Part shown: positions 16,810 to 25,526 of the stretch, piece by piece
Numbering within the stretch: position 1 is the stretch's first letter
How the letters are laid out: the number at the start of each line of letters is the position of its first letter
NCBI GenBank assembly: GCA_964631955.1
Contig: CAZWBA010000004.1
Span: 204,808-268,807, forward strand
DNA length: 64,000 bases
Source of the DNA: CAMLJR01 sp964631955
GTDB taxonomy: Bacteria; Pseudomonadota; Gammaproteobacteria; Pseudomonadales; CAMLJR01
Reading direction: 5' to 3'
The notes under the pieces: model-generated
What the model was told of the DNA's origin: nothing
What the model saw: the letters and a program-made list of their open reading frames with translations, nothing else
Database searches by the model: none
Translations under genes and position numbers: made by a program

Positions 16810-18339
16810 TTACACAACTCCCGACAGGCGTACAACCGCGACAATGACATAGACCAACATGATCAGTCCAAAAAAAACTGCCAGATAACCCCAGTCCGCC
16901 CGATTTGCACGGCGCTCAAGTTGCGTTTTCATATGCGGGACCACAATCAGCAGTGAAACCGATTCCGGTAAGGCAGCGTAAACCCTCTCAGTAAAGCGCA
17001 CTCGGGGATCGAGCTGAATGTAGGCAACGATAAGCGCGAGCGGCAGGAGGACACCAGCCACCGGCGCTGCAAGAAAGAAATGCACGAATCTGAGCCCGAC
17101 CGGCGCCGTCGGATAACCCGCGGGTTCTTTGATCCGATAATTCAGACCCTGCCCCTGCACATCGAGTGCAACCGACATGCGCGCGCGCTCCTTGCGCCCG
17201 AGCAAATCTTCGTAAATACCTTTAGTCACCGTGTAATCGCGAGTCAGCTCAGCAAGCTGTGCCTCATACTCCGCGTTTTCCTTGGTATTTTCTGTTTCGG
17301 TATTCAGCATGCGTTGCGCGGAGTCAAGCTTGAGTTCAAGTGTTTTAACATTGACCTCGGCATCCGACAGATCTGTTTTCAACCGCTGATAAACAGGATT
17401 CGCAGAACTGCCGCTTTCCTGTTCACCTTGCGGCGCAGTCTCCGCTTGCGCGGCTGATCGACGCAAATCCTCGATCTGCTGCTTTAGCGCAACGATATCC
17501 GGGTAATTTTCCTGATAACTCAAACGCAACGTATCCAGCCTGGATTGTGCTTGCGCCATCGCAGTTCGATACACATCCGCCCTATAGCTTTGGGCAATGA
17601 ACTGCTTTTCTTGCGATATCTGCTGACGCAGCTCGTCTCGGCGCGCGCGCGCAACTTTCAAATCCAGAGAGAGACTTTCCACCGTGGCACGCAGATCCGT
17701 CAGGCGCTGATTGATCGACGATTCCGAGCTGCCGGGATTGTTTGCCTTGAACTCTTTCAAGCGATCTTCCGCCGCCTGCAGCTGCTCCTTATAGGTAGTC
17801 ACCTGATTATCGATAAATCGAAATGCCTCGCTGCTTTCCTCGCGCTTGGTGCGCGCGGTATCGCGAATGAAGACGTTGGTTACCGCCGAGGTAATTGCAT
17901 AAGCCTTGCTGCGATCCTCGTCGAGAAAGGAAAAACGAATATGATTTTTCCCCGCCGCTTCAACCTTCAATCCGCCAGAGACACTACGCACCAGCGGCTG
18001 CGTCGCATAACGATCTTCCAGTTTCGCTGCATCGATCAATTTTGCCTCGACCAGCACCTGCTTCATCAGCTCATCGGAGAATACACGCTGCTGCACGAGC
18101 TGCAGCTGATCCGTTTCATTCGGCCGCGTGACCTCAGCCTGACCGGCGAGCAATGGTTTGATGATGTTCTGATCATCAGCGAAAACGATGGCGCTGGATT
18201 CGAATTTTTTCGGCCAGAAAATCCCGACCGTGACGACCAGCGCAGTCACCACCGCGAAACAAAGAACTGCCTTGCCTTTATGCAGGTTCAGTTCTTTGAG
18301 AATCGCGTCTATCCATTCATGAATGAGGGAAGTAGGCAT
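16810..18339 (-). CDS. Chain-length determinant (Wzz/GNVR) protein, XrtA type
   Basis: 509 residues. An N-terminal membrane helix (about 20-45) is followed by a long periplasmic part. That part holds extended coiled coils (YKEQLQAAEDRLKEFKANNPG, LTDLRATVESLSLDLKVARARRDELRQQ) and the repeat LELKLDSAQRMLNTE. A second helix after the conserved Pro-rich turn (EPAGYPTAPVGLR) and a third C-terminal helix end the protein. It acts as a polysaccharide co-polymerase that sets polymer length and contacts the outer-membrane exporter. The kinase-like ATPase follows directly, the classical split co-polymerase arrangement. Confidence 0.88.
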   Translation of the reverse strand: MPTSLIHEWIDAILKELNLHKGKAVLCFAVVTALVVTVGIFWPKKFESSAIVFADDQNIIKPLLAGQAEVTRPNETDQLQLVQQRVFSDELMKQVLVEAKLIDAAKLEDRYATQPLVRSVSGGLKVEAAGKNHIRFSFLDEDRSKAYAITSAVTNVFIRDTARTKREESSEAFRFIDNQVTTYKEQLQAAEDRLKEFKANNPGSSESSINQRLTDLRATVESLSLDLKVARARRDELRQQISQEKQFIAQSYRADVYRTAMAQAQSRLDTLRLSYQENYPDIVALKQQIEDLRRSAAQAETAPQGEQESGSSANPVYQRLKTDLSDAEVNVKTLELKLDSAQRMLNTETENTKENAEYEAQLAELTRDYTVTKGIYEDLLGRKERARMSVALDVQGQGLNYRIKEPAGYPTAPVGLRFVHFFLAAPVAGVLLPLALIVAYIQLDPRVRFTERVYAALPESVSLLIVVPHMKTQLERRANRADWGYLAVFFGLIMLVYVIVAVVRLSGVV

Positions 18340-18398
18340 AAACCGCCTTGTGCAATTGAGCTAGCAATACATTTACGGACAACGATAAAACGGGCGAA

Positions 18399-19022
18399 TT
18401 AAAAGCTTCTTTCCGGAATCGTTACGACATCCGATGGATACAACGGATAGTTGGTCTTCAAATCGCCACTTTCCAGAATCGCGGCGAGATCGATCGCGTA
18501 AACTTTCGTGCGACCTTCAACCGTGCGATATAAACGCGCCTTGCCCGGCGCTGCAAATTCGGTGAGGCCACCGCCCTGAAGCACTAAATCGAGTACCGTC
18601 ATGCCTTGACGGTATGACACCGAAATCGGGGTGCGCACAGCGCCCGTGATACGCACGCGACGCAGGAAATCGGCGCTGACAGGATTGGTGACGATGACGG
18701 TTACTTCGGGATTGCGCACATACGTCGCCAGCTTTTCGGTGATCGCTTTGGCCAGCTCCTGGGTGGTCAACCCTGCTGCGACAATATCGCCAACCAGAGG
18801 AGAGGAAATCTTGCCGTCAGGCCGCACGGGAATACGCGCAGACAATTCTTCATTACGCCAGACCTGAACCTGCAATTCATCGCCCACACCGATGCGGTAA
18901 TTATTATCCAGCGCAAACTCGTTAACCGCGGGGGGCGGACCCGATTCAATCGGCACACTCGAACACGCAGACAGCAATGCCGTCATTATCAAAGCCAGGC
19001 AGATAATCCCGCTTTTTTTCAT
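18399..19022 (-). CDS. Polysaccharide export lipoprotein, Wza-like, XrtA type
   Basis: 207 residues. The lipobox is LLSACSS, so Cys20 should be lipidated. The Poly_export domain follows (YRIGVGDELQVQVWRNEELSARIPVRPDGKI), then a SLBB-like segment (VRITGAVRTPISVSYRQGMTVLDLVLQGGGL). It is shorter than E. coli Wza and lacks its C-terminal membrane helix, as is usual in exosortase loci. It would form the outer-membrane or periplasmic ring of the exporter, perhaps with the beta-barrel protein at 14675. The gene is followed after 59 bases by the chain-length gene. Confidence 0.9.
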   Translation of the reverse strand: MKKSGIICLALIMTALLSACSSVPIESGPPPAVNEFALDNNYRIGVGDELQVQVWRNEELSARIPVRPDGKISSPLVGDIVAAGLTTQELAKAITEKLATYVRNPEVTVIVTNPVSADFLRRVRITGAVRTPISVSYRQGMTVLDLVLQGGGLTEFAAPGKARLYRTVEGRTKVYAIDLAAILESGDLKTNYPLYPSDVVTIPERSF

Positions 19023-19107
19023 TTTTTCACCTCATCCCAGTGTGTATGCATGCAGAAAATGACTTTAGCATTTATTGACCAAAGCGAGCTATAACGGACC
19101 GGCGCCC

Positions 19108-20118
19108 TCACAGAACCGGCGCCGCCAGTGGACCGTCGACCTTTTCAAGCAATACCGCCGGCCAATGCAATGGCGCCGTGGTCTTACGTTTGGTATCGAT
19201 ATCGCGATAAATAAATTCGGCCTGCGCAGGGGAAACATCCAATGCCGTCGCCAGCTCTGCAGCGGGACGACGATGATTGTGATGCCACAACGCAATATCC
19301 ATCTCTTTATAGGGCAGCGCGTAATAAAACTCGTCCTGACCCTGCGCCAGACTGTAGGTATCCGTTGTCGGCGTTGCATTGCAGATCATCTCTGGCAGCC
19401 CCAGATGCGCGGCCAGCATGTAGACCTGGGTTTTGTAGAGATGCGCGATGGGCTTTAAATCGGCGGCACCGTCTCCGCCCTTCACGAAAAAGCCCTGGTC
19501 GTATTCGACGCGGTTAGGCGTTCCCACCACGGCATAGTTCAACCGGTCGGCATGAAAAAATTCGAGCGTCTTGCGAATACGCTGCTTGAAATTGGTTGCT
19601 GCGACAATTTGCAAATATTCTTTGATGCCCAGACGCTGCTCATGCAATTGCCCGGAGGGGTCGGCAACGACCAGGTTGAAGTGATTGATTTTTCCTTCGC
19701 TGCCGCCCGCGATAACGATCTTGTTCTTCCAGCCCGCACCGTATTGCGGAAATACCACGCGAATGGCTTCGTCGCGCCAGCGATAACAGCCAATGGCCTC
19801 CAGAGGCGGCGCGATATCTTCGATGGTGTATTGAATGCCGAGATGTTCGGCGAGCACCTTTCCTTTAATCACGCTTTCCGACGACGAGTCGCGCTCGGGC
19901 ATCAACAATCCGAAGACTTTGCCCGCCCCTACCGCTCTGACTGCGAGCGCCGCGCACACCGAGCTGTCGATGCCACCCGACATCGCGATAACCAGCCCTC
20001 GGCGACGTAAATGATCGCGCAACAATTGCCGGATGCGGTCGCTGATTTTTGCAACCTCGGCATCCTTGTCGAAATCGAGAATACGGCGGATCACGCCTTC
20101 GATATCCTTCGCCATCAT
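19108..20118 (-). CDS. NAD(+) synthase-like ammonia-dependent amidating enzyme
   Basis: 336 residues of the NadE family. The PP-loop SGGIDSS is at residues 47-53 and the second half carries VVGTPNRVEYDQGFFVKGGDGAADLKPI, the NaAD/ATP-binding region, then LYKTQVYMLA. It lacks the N-terminal glutaminase domain, so it would use ammonia directly. NadE makes NAD from deamido-NAD; a copy inside an EPS operon between the adenylating ligase and the export genes suggests either the housekeeping enzyme placed here or a paralogue that amidates another adenylated carboxylate. The sequence alone does not decide. Confidence 0.8.
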   Translation of the reverse strand: MMAKDIEGVIRRILDFDKDAEVAKISDRIRQLLRDHLRRRGLVIAMSGGIDSSVCAALAVRAVGAGKVFGLLMPERDSSSESVIKGKVLAEHLGIQYTIEDIAPPLEAIGCYRWRDEAIRVVFPQYGAGWKNKIVIAGGSEGKINHFNLVVADPSGQLHEQRLGIKEYLQIVAATNFKQRIRKTLEFFHADRLNYAVVGTPNRVEYDQGFFVKGGDGAADLKPIAHLYKTQVYMLAAHLGLPEMICNATPTTDTYSLAQGQDEFYYALPYKEMDIALWHHNHRRPAAELATALDVSPAQAEFIYRDIDTKRKTTAPLHWPAVLLEKVDGPLAAPVL

Positions 20119-20146
20119 TATTTCCTCTGCAAGCGGCGCTCGGCGC

Positions 20147-21634
20147 CTATCGTATTAAGTGTTTTTGGATTTTTCCGGAAGCCGTGCGAGGAAACTCACG
20201 GTAAAACTCGACGGCTTTCGGCATTTTGTACAAGGGCAAATTTTCCCGGCAGGTACGCAGAATCAGGCGGCGCAACGTTTCATCGTCGCCCGCGATGACG
20301 CAGGCCTTGATCGTCTGTCCAAGCAGCTCATCCTCGACGCCAATCACGGCGACATCGCTCACTCCCGGAATCGCTGCGATAACCTCCTCGATTTCACGCG
20401 GGCTGATACGATGCGCGCCCGACTTGATCATTTCCTTGCTGCGCCCGACCAGGAACAGATAGCCCTCTGCGTCGCGATAACCCACATCGCCGGTACGCAG
20501 CCAGCCATCGCGCAATACCTGCGCTGTCGCTTCTTCGTCGCGCCAGTAGCCCGACATGACATGGGGTCCGCGCGCGCACACTTCCCCCTGCAGACCGGCA
20601 CCCAGCTCCTCACCCTGCTCGTCGCGCACGCTGAGCTCGGTGCCAGGAATCGCAAAACCCACCGAGCCCGATTTGCGCACGCGATCCCCGGGCGACAGCC
20701 ACGACAGCCGCGCCGATGCCTCGGTCTGACCGTACATCACGACAAATTCCAGCTGCGGCAATGCGGCGCAGAACCGTTCGATGCGAACCGGGTCCATGGC
20801 GCCGCCCGCCTGAGCGCAATAACGCAATGTCGACAGCGATTCCGCATTCAATTGCGCGCGCGCCAGCAGAATGTAGTAGGTCGATGGCACCCCATAAAAT
20901 GCCGTGACTCGCTGCTCGTGAATCTGCTGCACGATAGTTTGTGGATACATCAGCGAGTTTTCGAGGACCAGCGTGCTGCCCTGCGTCAGATGCGAATGCA
21001 AAACGGAATTGCCGAACGAATAGAAAAACGGTAACACGCAGAGCGCCACATCATCCGTTCGAATCCCCAGACAGCACTGGATGGCATCGATATTTGCCGC
21101 CAGATTGCCATGACCCAGCAACACGCCCTTCGGTTTGCCCGTCGTGCCCGAGGTATAAATGATCTGCGCCGGAGCATCGCTCGGCAGCACCACCTCAAAT
21201 TCTTCAGGAGCGGCTGCGGCCATCGTTATCCGGTTCCACGCATCCGAACCGACGACCAGCGATCGCGCGTCTGGTTTTCCATTCGCTTCGGTGCCGAGAA
21301 CCTGACCGTATTTCGCTTCGGCAATGATGATCTTTGCCTCGCAATGATCGAGCTGCCACAACAAATCCTCACGTTTGAGCGCCGTATTCAATCCGACCAC
21401 AACGCCGCCCGCCAGCCATACGCCATAGCAGCCGATGACATAGTCGATTGAATTCTCCATCAGCAGCGCGACCCGATCGCCGTGCTGAATGTCCTGGTTC
21501 AGCTCACGCGCGAGTGCGATCGCTTGCCGGGACAGCGCCTCGAAAGTAATCGAGGTATCGCCCCTGCGCACGGCACAGCGGTTCGGCAGCCGCGCGGTAA
21601 TCGCGAGAAACCGCTGGGGGAGTGATACGGTCAT
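20147..21634 (-). CDS. Class I adenylate-forming acyl ligase, XrtA-associated
   Basis: 495 residues with all AMP-forming ligase signatures: IYTSGTTGKPKGVLLGHG (P-loop, about residue 158), YGQTEASAR, GWLRTGDVGYRDAEGYLFLVGRSKEMIKSG split between the hinge and C-terminal domain, and the catalytic Lys in PRTASGKIQKH. In exosortase A loci this enzyme activates an acyl or related acid and is thought to load a carrier protein. The carrier gene lies directly upstream with 6 bases between, which supports that partnership. The substrate is unknown. Confidence 0.88.
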   Translation of the reverse strand: MTVSLPQRFLAITARLPNRCAVRRGDTSITFEALSRQAIALARELNQDIQHGDRVALLMENSIDYVIGCYGVWLAGGVVVGLNTALKREDLLWQLDHCEAKIIIAEAKYGQVLGTEANGKPDARSLVVGSDAWNRITMAAAAPEEFEVVLPSDAPAQIIYTSGTTGKPKGVLLGHGNLAANIDAIQCCLGIRTDDVALCVLPFFYSFGNSVLHSHLTQGSTLVLENSLMYPQTIVQQIHEQRVTAFYGVPSTYYILLARAQLNAESLSTLRYCAQAGGAMDPVRIERFCAALPQLEFVVMYGQTEASARLSWLSPGDRVRKSGSVGFAIPGTELSVRDEQGEELGAGLQGEVCARGPHVMSGYWRDEEATAQVLRDGWLRTGDVGYRDAEGYLFLVGRSKEMIKSGAHRISPREIEEVIAAIPGVSDVAVIGVEDELLGQTIKACVIAGDDETLRRLILRTCRENLPLYKMPKAVEFYREFPRTASGKIQKHLIR

Positions 21635-21640
21635 GGCGAA

Positions 21641-21892
21641 TCAGGCGGCTGCCTTTTTGCGCTCGATAAACGCGACCAGGTGCTCGATGGAGTCGAGGTT
21701 TTGCGGCACCATTTCCTCATCCTCGACCCGGATACCAAACTTCTCCTCGATGAAAAAAACCACTTCCATGATACCGGTCGAATCGAGGACGCCTTTTTCC
21801 AGAAAGGAATCGGCATCGGCCAATGCCGATTGATCGTCGGTGAACAAATAGTTTTCGAGAATGAAAGTGCGCAATGCCTGCTTCGTTGCCAT
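21641..21892 (-). CDS. Acyl carrier protein, XrtA-associated
   Basis: 83 residues, acidic. The phosphopantetheine site is Ser38 in GVLDSTGIME, and helices II-III follow (VVFFIEEKFGIRVEDEEMVPQNLDSIEHLVAFI). It would carry a thioester made by the ligase encoded immediately downstream (20147-21634). It is distinct from the carrier at 36089, which has a LTSL site. The main fatty-acid ACP is not in this window. Confidence 0.9.
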   Translation of the reverse strand: MATKQALRTFILENYLFTDDQSALADADSFLEKGVLDSTGIMEVVFFIEEKFGIRVEDEEMVPQNLDSIEHLVAFIERKKAAA

Positions 21893-21912
21893 ATAAATCT
21901 CTCAGGGGATAA

Positions 21913-23853
21913 TCAGCTAACCGTGCCTTTATTGATAAATAAGTGATGCCATAACTGTGTGGTCAGGATACCGACCAGCGCCTGATTGTCGCGGTAACCG
22001 ATGGCACCCCCGCGTACCGCCTTGTTCATGAGCAAGGTAACGCGTTTGGCATCGAAATAACCACAACGTTTCAGCGCCTCCTCGGACAGCAGATCGGCCA
22101 CATAGGGCAGCGGCCGTCCGCGGGTGCCATCGAGCAGGGCCGGAATATCCGGTGCGCGATACGGCTGCTTATGCCGTGCGCGAATGGTCTCCGGCAAATA
22201 TTTACGCATCGCCTGCTTGAGCAGGTACTTCTCGTTCAGTACGCGCATTTTCAAACGCGGCGACAAGCGACTGGCGAATTCGATGACGCGATGATCGAGA
22301 AACGGAAAACGCCCTTCGACAGAATTCGCCATCAGCATGCGATCGCCCTGCGAGCATAGCAAATAACCACCCAGCAGCAGCCTGGCCTCGACATACTGGC
22401 CACGATTAAATGAGTGCCAGGCAGGCATCGCCGGAGGGAGCCCCTGCCGCAACCGGTCGATGGCATTCTCGCGCAGCGATTGCTGCAGTTCGCTCGAAAA
22501 AAACATCTTGGCCTTGGCGGTGGTATCCCAGCGCGGCAGATGCGCGAAAACCGGTGAGCCGGGTTGATCGAGACCGATGCCGTAAAAATTATTCAGATAG
22601 ACCTGCGCGCGCCCGGGCGTGAGATCGAGATAGGGATAAAGACGCTTCAGCAACAGCGGCCGCCATTGGGATTGCGGCTGCCGCGCCCAGAATTGCCGGA
22701 TCTTGGCCTCCTTGAAAATATCGTAGCCGCCCAGTACCTCGTCCGAACCTTCGCCGGTCAATACCACGCGAAACCCCTGCTCGCGCACCAGTCCCGACAA
22801 CCGCCGCATCGGTACCGGCGCCGTCCGCAGGATAGCGGTTTCCGTATGCCAGATCGTCCGCGGTAATTGCTGGCCGACATCGGCATTGGTGCAAACGACA
22901 TGACTGTGATCGGCTTGCAAATGGTCGATCATGAGTCGCTGAAAATGCGATTCATCGAGCGATTCCTCCTCGAAGCCAATCGAGAAGGTACGCAGCGGCG
23001 TTTGCGTATGGGCGTGAATCAAGCTGGTGATCACCGACGAATCCAATCCGCCGGAAAGATAGGCACCCACCGGCACATCCGCGCGCAAACGGATTTGCGT
23101 GGCGTCGATCAATAATTCGCGCAACTGGTCGGCGAGCACAGCTTCGTTTCCCTGCCAGTATTCATCGGCACTTTGCGGATAAGTCCAGTCCCAGTAGCGT
23201 CGAATTTGCTGGCCGTTGCGATCGACGATCAACAATGTTCCCGGCGCCAGCTCGGAAACTCCGGTGAACAGGGTATGCGGGCTGGCGGGTGACCAGAACG
23301 TGAAAATCTCATCGAGCGCCGCGGCATTCAATGTCGGCGAGGCAGGCAGCGCTGGCAGTAACGCTTTTATTTCCGAGGCAAATAGCAGCCGGCCCTGCGA
23401 CTCCGTATAAAAAAGCGGAGCGATACCGACGCGATCGCGGATCAGCAGCAGACGCCCCGCTTTCGAATCCCACAGCGCAATCGCGAACTGGCCATTGAGC
23501 CGCTGCACGAAATCATCGCCAAATTGTTCGTACGCATGGACGATCACTTCGGTATCGCTATGCGTATAAAAACGATGACCGCACTGTTCTAGCTCAGCGC
23601 GCAATTCGATGTAATTGAAAATTTCGCCGTTGAAGACGACCGCGACAGAACGGTCTTCATTAAAGATCGGCTGATCGCCGCCGGTCAGATCGATGATACT
23701 GAGACGCGCATGCGCGAGACCGACCGGCCCCTGCACCAGGTAGCCATAGCCATCCGGGCCGCGATGATGAAGCTGGGCGATCATCGCCTCCAGCTCGGCG
23801 CGCTGCGGCGAAGACGTGCCTCGCCAATCGAGAATTCCCGCAACACCGCACAT
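21913..23853 (-). CDS. Asparagine synthase-like amidotransferase, XrtA-associated
   Basis: 646 residues. Cys2 (MCGVAGILDW) is the N-terminal nucleophile of the class II glutaminase domain, with HRGPDGYGY and NGEIFNYIELR lining the site. The synthase domain has the PP-loop LSGGLDSS and the later TGEGSDEVLGGYDIF. The enzyme hydrolyses glutamine and passes ammonia to an adenylated carboxylate. In exosortase A loci it is believed to amidate an EPS building block rather than aspartate. It sits between the sugar transferase and carrier protein genes in the same operon. Confidence 0.88.
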   Translation of the reverse strand: MCGVAGILDWRGTSSPQRAELEAMIAQLHHRGPDGYGYLVQGPVGLAHARLSIIDLTGGDQPIFNEDRSVAVVFNGEIFNYIELRAELEQCGHRFYTHSDTEVIVHAYEQFGDDFVQRLNGQFAIALWDSKAGRLLLIRDRVGIAPLFYTESQGRLLFASEIKALLPALPASPTLNAAALDEIFTFWSPASPHTLFTGVSELAPGTLLIVDRNGQQIRRYWDWTYPQSADEYWQGNEAVLADQLRELLIDATQIRLRADVPVGAYLSGGLDSSVITSLIHAHTQTPLRTFSIGFEEESLDESHFQRLMIDHLQADHSHVVCTNADVGQQLPRTIWHTETAILRTAPVPMRRLSGLVREQGFRVVLTGEGSDEVLGGYDIFKEAKIRQFWARQPQSQWRPLLLKRLYPYLDLTPGRAQVYLNNFYGIGLDQPGSPVFAHLPRWDTTAKAKMFFSSELQQSLRENAIDRLRQGLPPAMPAWHSFNRGQYVEARLLLGGYLLCSQGDRMLMANSVEGRFPFLDHRVIEFASRLSPRLKMRVLNEKYLLKQAMRKYLPETIRARHKQPYRAPDIPALLDGTRGRPLPYVADLLSEEALKRCGYFDAKRVTLLMNKAVRGGAIGYRDNQALVGILTTQLWHHLFINKGTVS

Positions 23854-23918
23854 TTAAAAAAACCATCCTCGTTTTTTGTTCTTTCAATCGACCGTCGCCG
23901 CTGTGGGCAATAGCGTTA

Positions 23919-25346
23919 TCAACGCACTCCGCTTCCGAGGAGAATCACTTCAACGGTGCGTACAAGGATGTATAAATCGAAAATCAAACTGTGGTTTTTT
24001 ATGTAATACAAATCGTATGTCAGCTTTTGCTCGGCATCGTGCGCCGACGCGCCATACGGATAACACAGCTGGGCCCAACCGGTGATACCGGGTTTCACAC
24101 GATGCCGCTCGCGGTAATAGGGAATCTGCAGGGCGAGCTCCTCGACGAACTGTGGCCGCTCGGGCCGCGGGCCGACGAAACTCATTTCGCCTTTCAGCAC
24201 ATTGAAAATCTGCGGCAGTTCATCGATACGCGTATTGCGAATGAAAGCGCCGACGCGCGTGATACGACTATCGTTTTTCTTGGCCCATTGCGCCTTGCCA
24301 TCCTTTTCGGCATCGGTACGCATGCTGCGAAATTTATGCACGCGAAATATTTTGCCGCCAAAACCCACACGCTCCTGACTGTAAATGACCGGCGCGCGCA
24401 AACCTTCTTCAAGCTTGATCGCCAGCACGGTCAGCAGCATGAACGGCCAGGTGAGGAACAGCAGCAGCGCACTGGCCAGCAAATCAAAACCGCGCTCGAG
24501 GAAATCGCGCACCCACGAAAATGAAAAGCCGTCGGAAAACACCAGCCAGCCCGGCGAAATGGTACGGATATCGAGCTGGCCCGATTCGCGCTCAAGAAAC
24601 GTCACATCGTCGATGACAACGATGCCGTCGAGCTTGCAATCGAGAAGCTCATCGAGGGGAAAACTATTTTGATCCGAGCGGCGACGCTCATCCACCGCCA
24701 CGACGATTTCCTGCATTTTTTGCTGTCGACAAAACTCGAGCAGCGTTTCGGATGACGACACCACCATGTCGGACGGAACTTTCGGTTCGAGCGAATTGAC
24801 CGGCCAGCAGCCGACAATGGCAATATCCTGCTGCGCCTTTAATTTGGTCAGCGCATCTAGCACACGATGCGCACGCTCACCGGCTCCGACAACCAGCACG
24901 CGCCAGCGCAACACCTCATTGCCCACCAGCAACCGGGTGACATAGCGCAGCAATGCGATCACGAACAGGGAAATGACACTGGCGATTGCCAGAACGCCGC
25001 GGCCGAAATACAGCGCGAGCGAAGGAAATAAATAAAACCCGACCGACAGCAGCGTGGTGCCTATCAAAAAGATCGCCACCATCGAGCGCAACATCGAACC
25101 GGTCAGGCCTTCGGGATTGTGCGGACGATAAGCGCCCATCGCAATCATGCAGACAAGATTGACCCATGCATAAACATGCGCGCGCGATTGCACATTGGCC
25201 ATATCGACCTCTGCAACGCCACCCCACAGGTTGAAGCGCACGTGATGCGCAGCGTACACCGCCACTACCATGGCGATGTATTCGAGCAATACCAGCAATA
25301 AAATATAGGCCGGTATGTGCTGTCGAAATATCCTGATATGATTCAC
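23919..25346 (-). CDS. Undecaprenyl-phosphate sugar phosphotransferase (priming transferase)
   Basis: 475 residues. Five N-terminal membrane segments are followed by a Rossmann-like CoA-binding-type domain (WRVLVVGAGERAHRVLDAL). A last hydrophobic segment leads into the catalytic bacterial sugar transferase domain, with KFRSMRTDAEKDGK, RNTRIDELPQIFNVLKGEMS and VGPRPERPQF. It would transfer hexose-1-phosphate from a UDP-sugar to undecaprenyl phosphate, starting the EPS repeat unit. UDP-glucose from galU is an obvious donor, though UDP-Gal and UDP-GlcNAc cannot be excluded. It is the first gene of the long leftward EPS operon. Confidence 0.88.
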   Translation of the reverse strand: MNHIRIFRQHIPAYILLLVLLEYIAMVVAVYAAHHVRFNLWGGVAEVDMANVQSRAHVYAWVNLVCMIAMGAYRPHNPEGLTGSMLRSMVAIFLIGTTLLSVGFYLFPSLALYFGRGVLAIASVISLFVIALLRYVTRLLVGNEVLRWRVLVVGAGERAHRVLDALTKLKAQQDIAIVGCWPVNSLEPKVPSDMVVSSSETLLEFCRQQKMQEIVVAVDERRRSDQNSFPLDELLDCKLDGIVVIDDVTFLERESGQLDIRTISPGWLVFSDGFSFSWVRDFLERGFDLLASALLLFLTWPFMLLTVLAIKLEEGLRAPVIYSQERVGFGGKIFRVHKFRSMRTDAEKDGKAQWAKKNDSRITRVGAFIRNTRIDELPQIFNVLKGEMSFVGPRPERPQFVEELALQIPYYRERHRVKPGITGWAQLCYPYGASAHDAEQKLTYDLYYIKNHSLIFDLYILVRTVEVILLGSGVR

Positions 25347-25379
25347 TTCAAATCCGCATCATGCTAAAAAAAGCGCGAA

Positions 25380-25409
25380 ATTATGGACCAGCAATGCCGC
25401 CACTGTCTA
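25380..25409 (-). promoter_or_regulatory. Possible promoter of the long EPS operon
   Basis: On the minus strand TAGACA (25409-25404) and CATAAT (25385-25380) are 18 bases apart, about 35 bases ahead of the priming transferase start. Both boxes match sigma-70 consensus in five of six positions. No operator or riboswitch was recognised. Confidence 0.4.
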
Positions 25410-25526
25410 ATCGCGCGACTCTCTGGTTTACTTATGTCCCGTCGGTTTATCGGCCCCTGTCGGCCTTGAATAGTTTGAGCTTCTGGCAGTCCAGGCCAGA
25501 TTGACGAATCCAGTGTAGACCAAATC

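Noticed and set aside
17545..18402. A 285-codon rightward frame opposite the chain-length gene
   Set aside because: It is antisense to a coiled-coil-rich Wzz gene and its text shows no conserved family or start signal.
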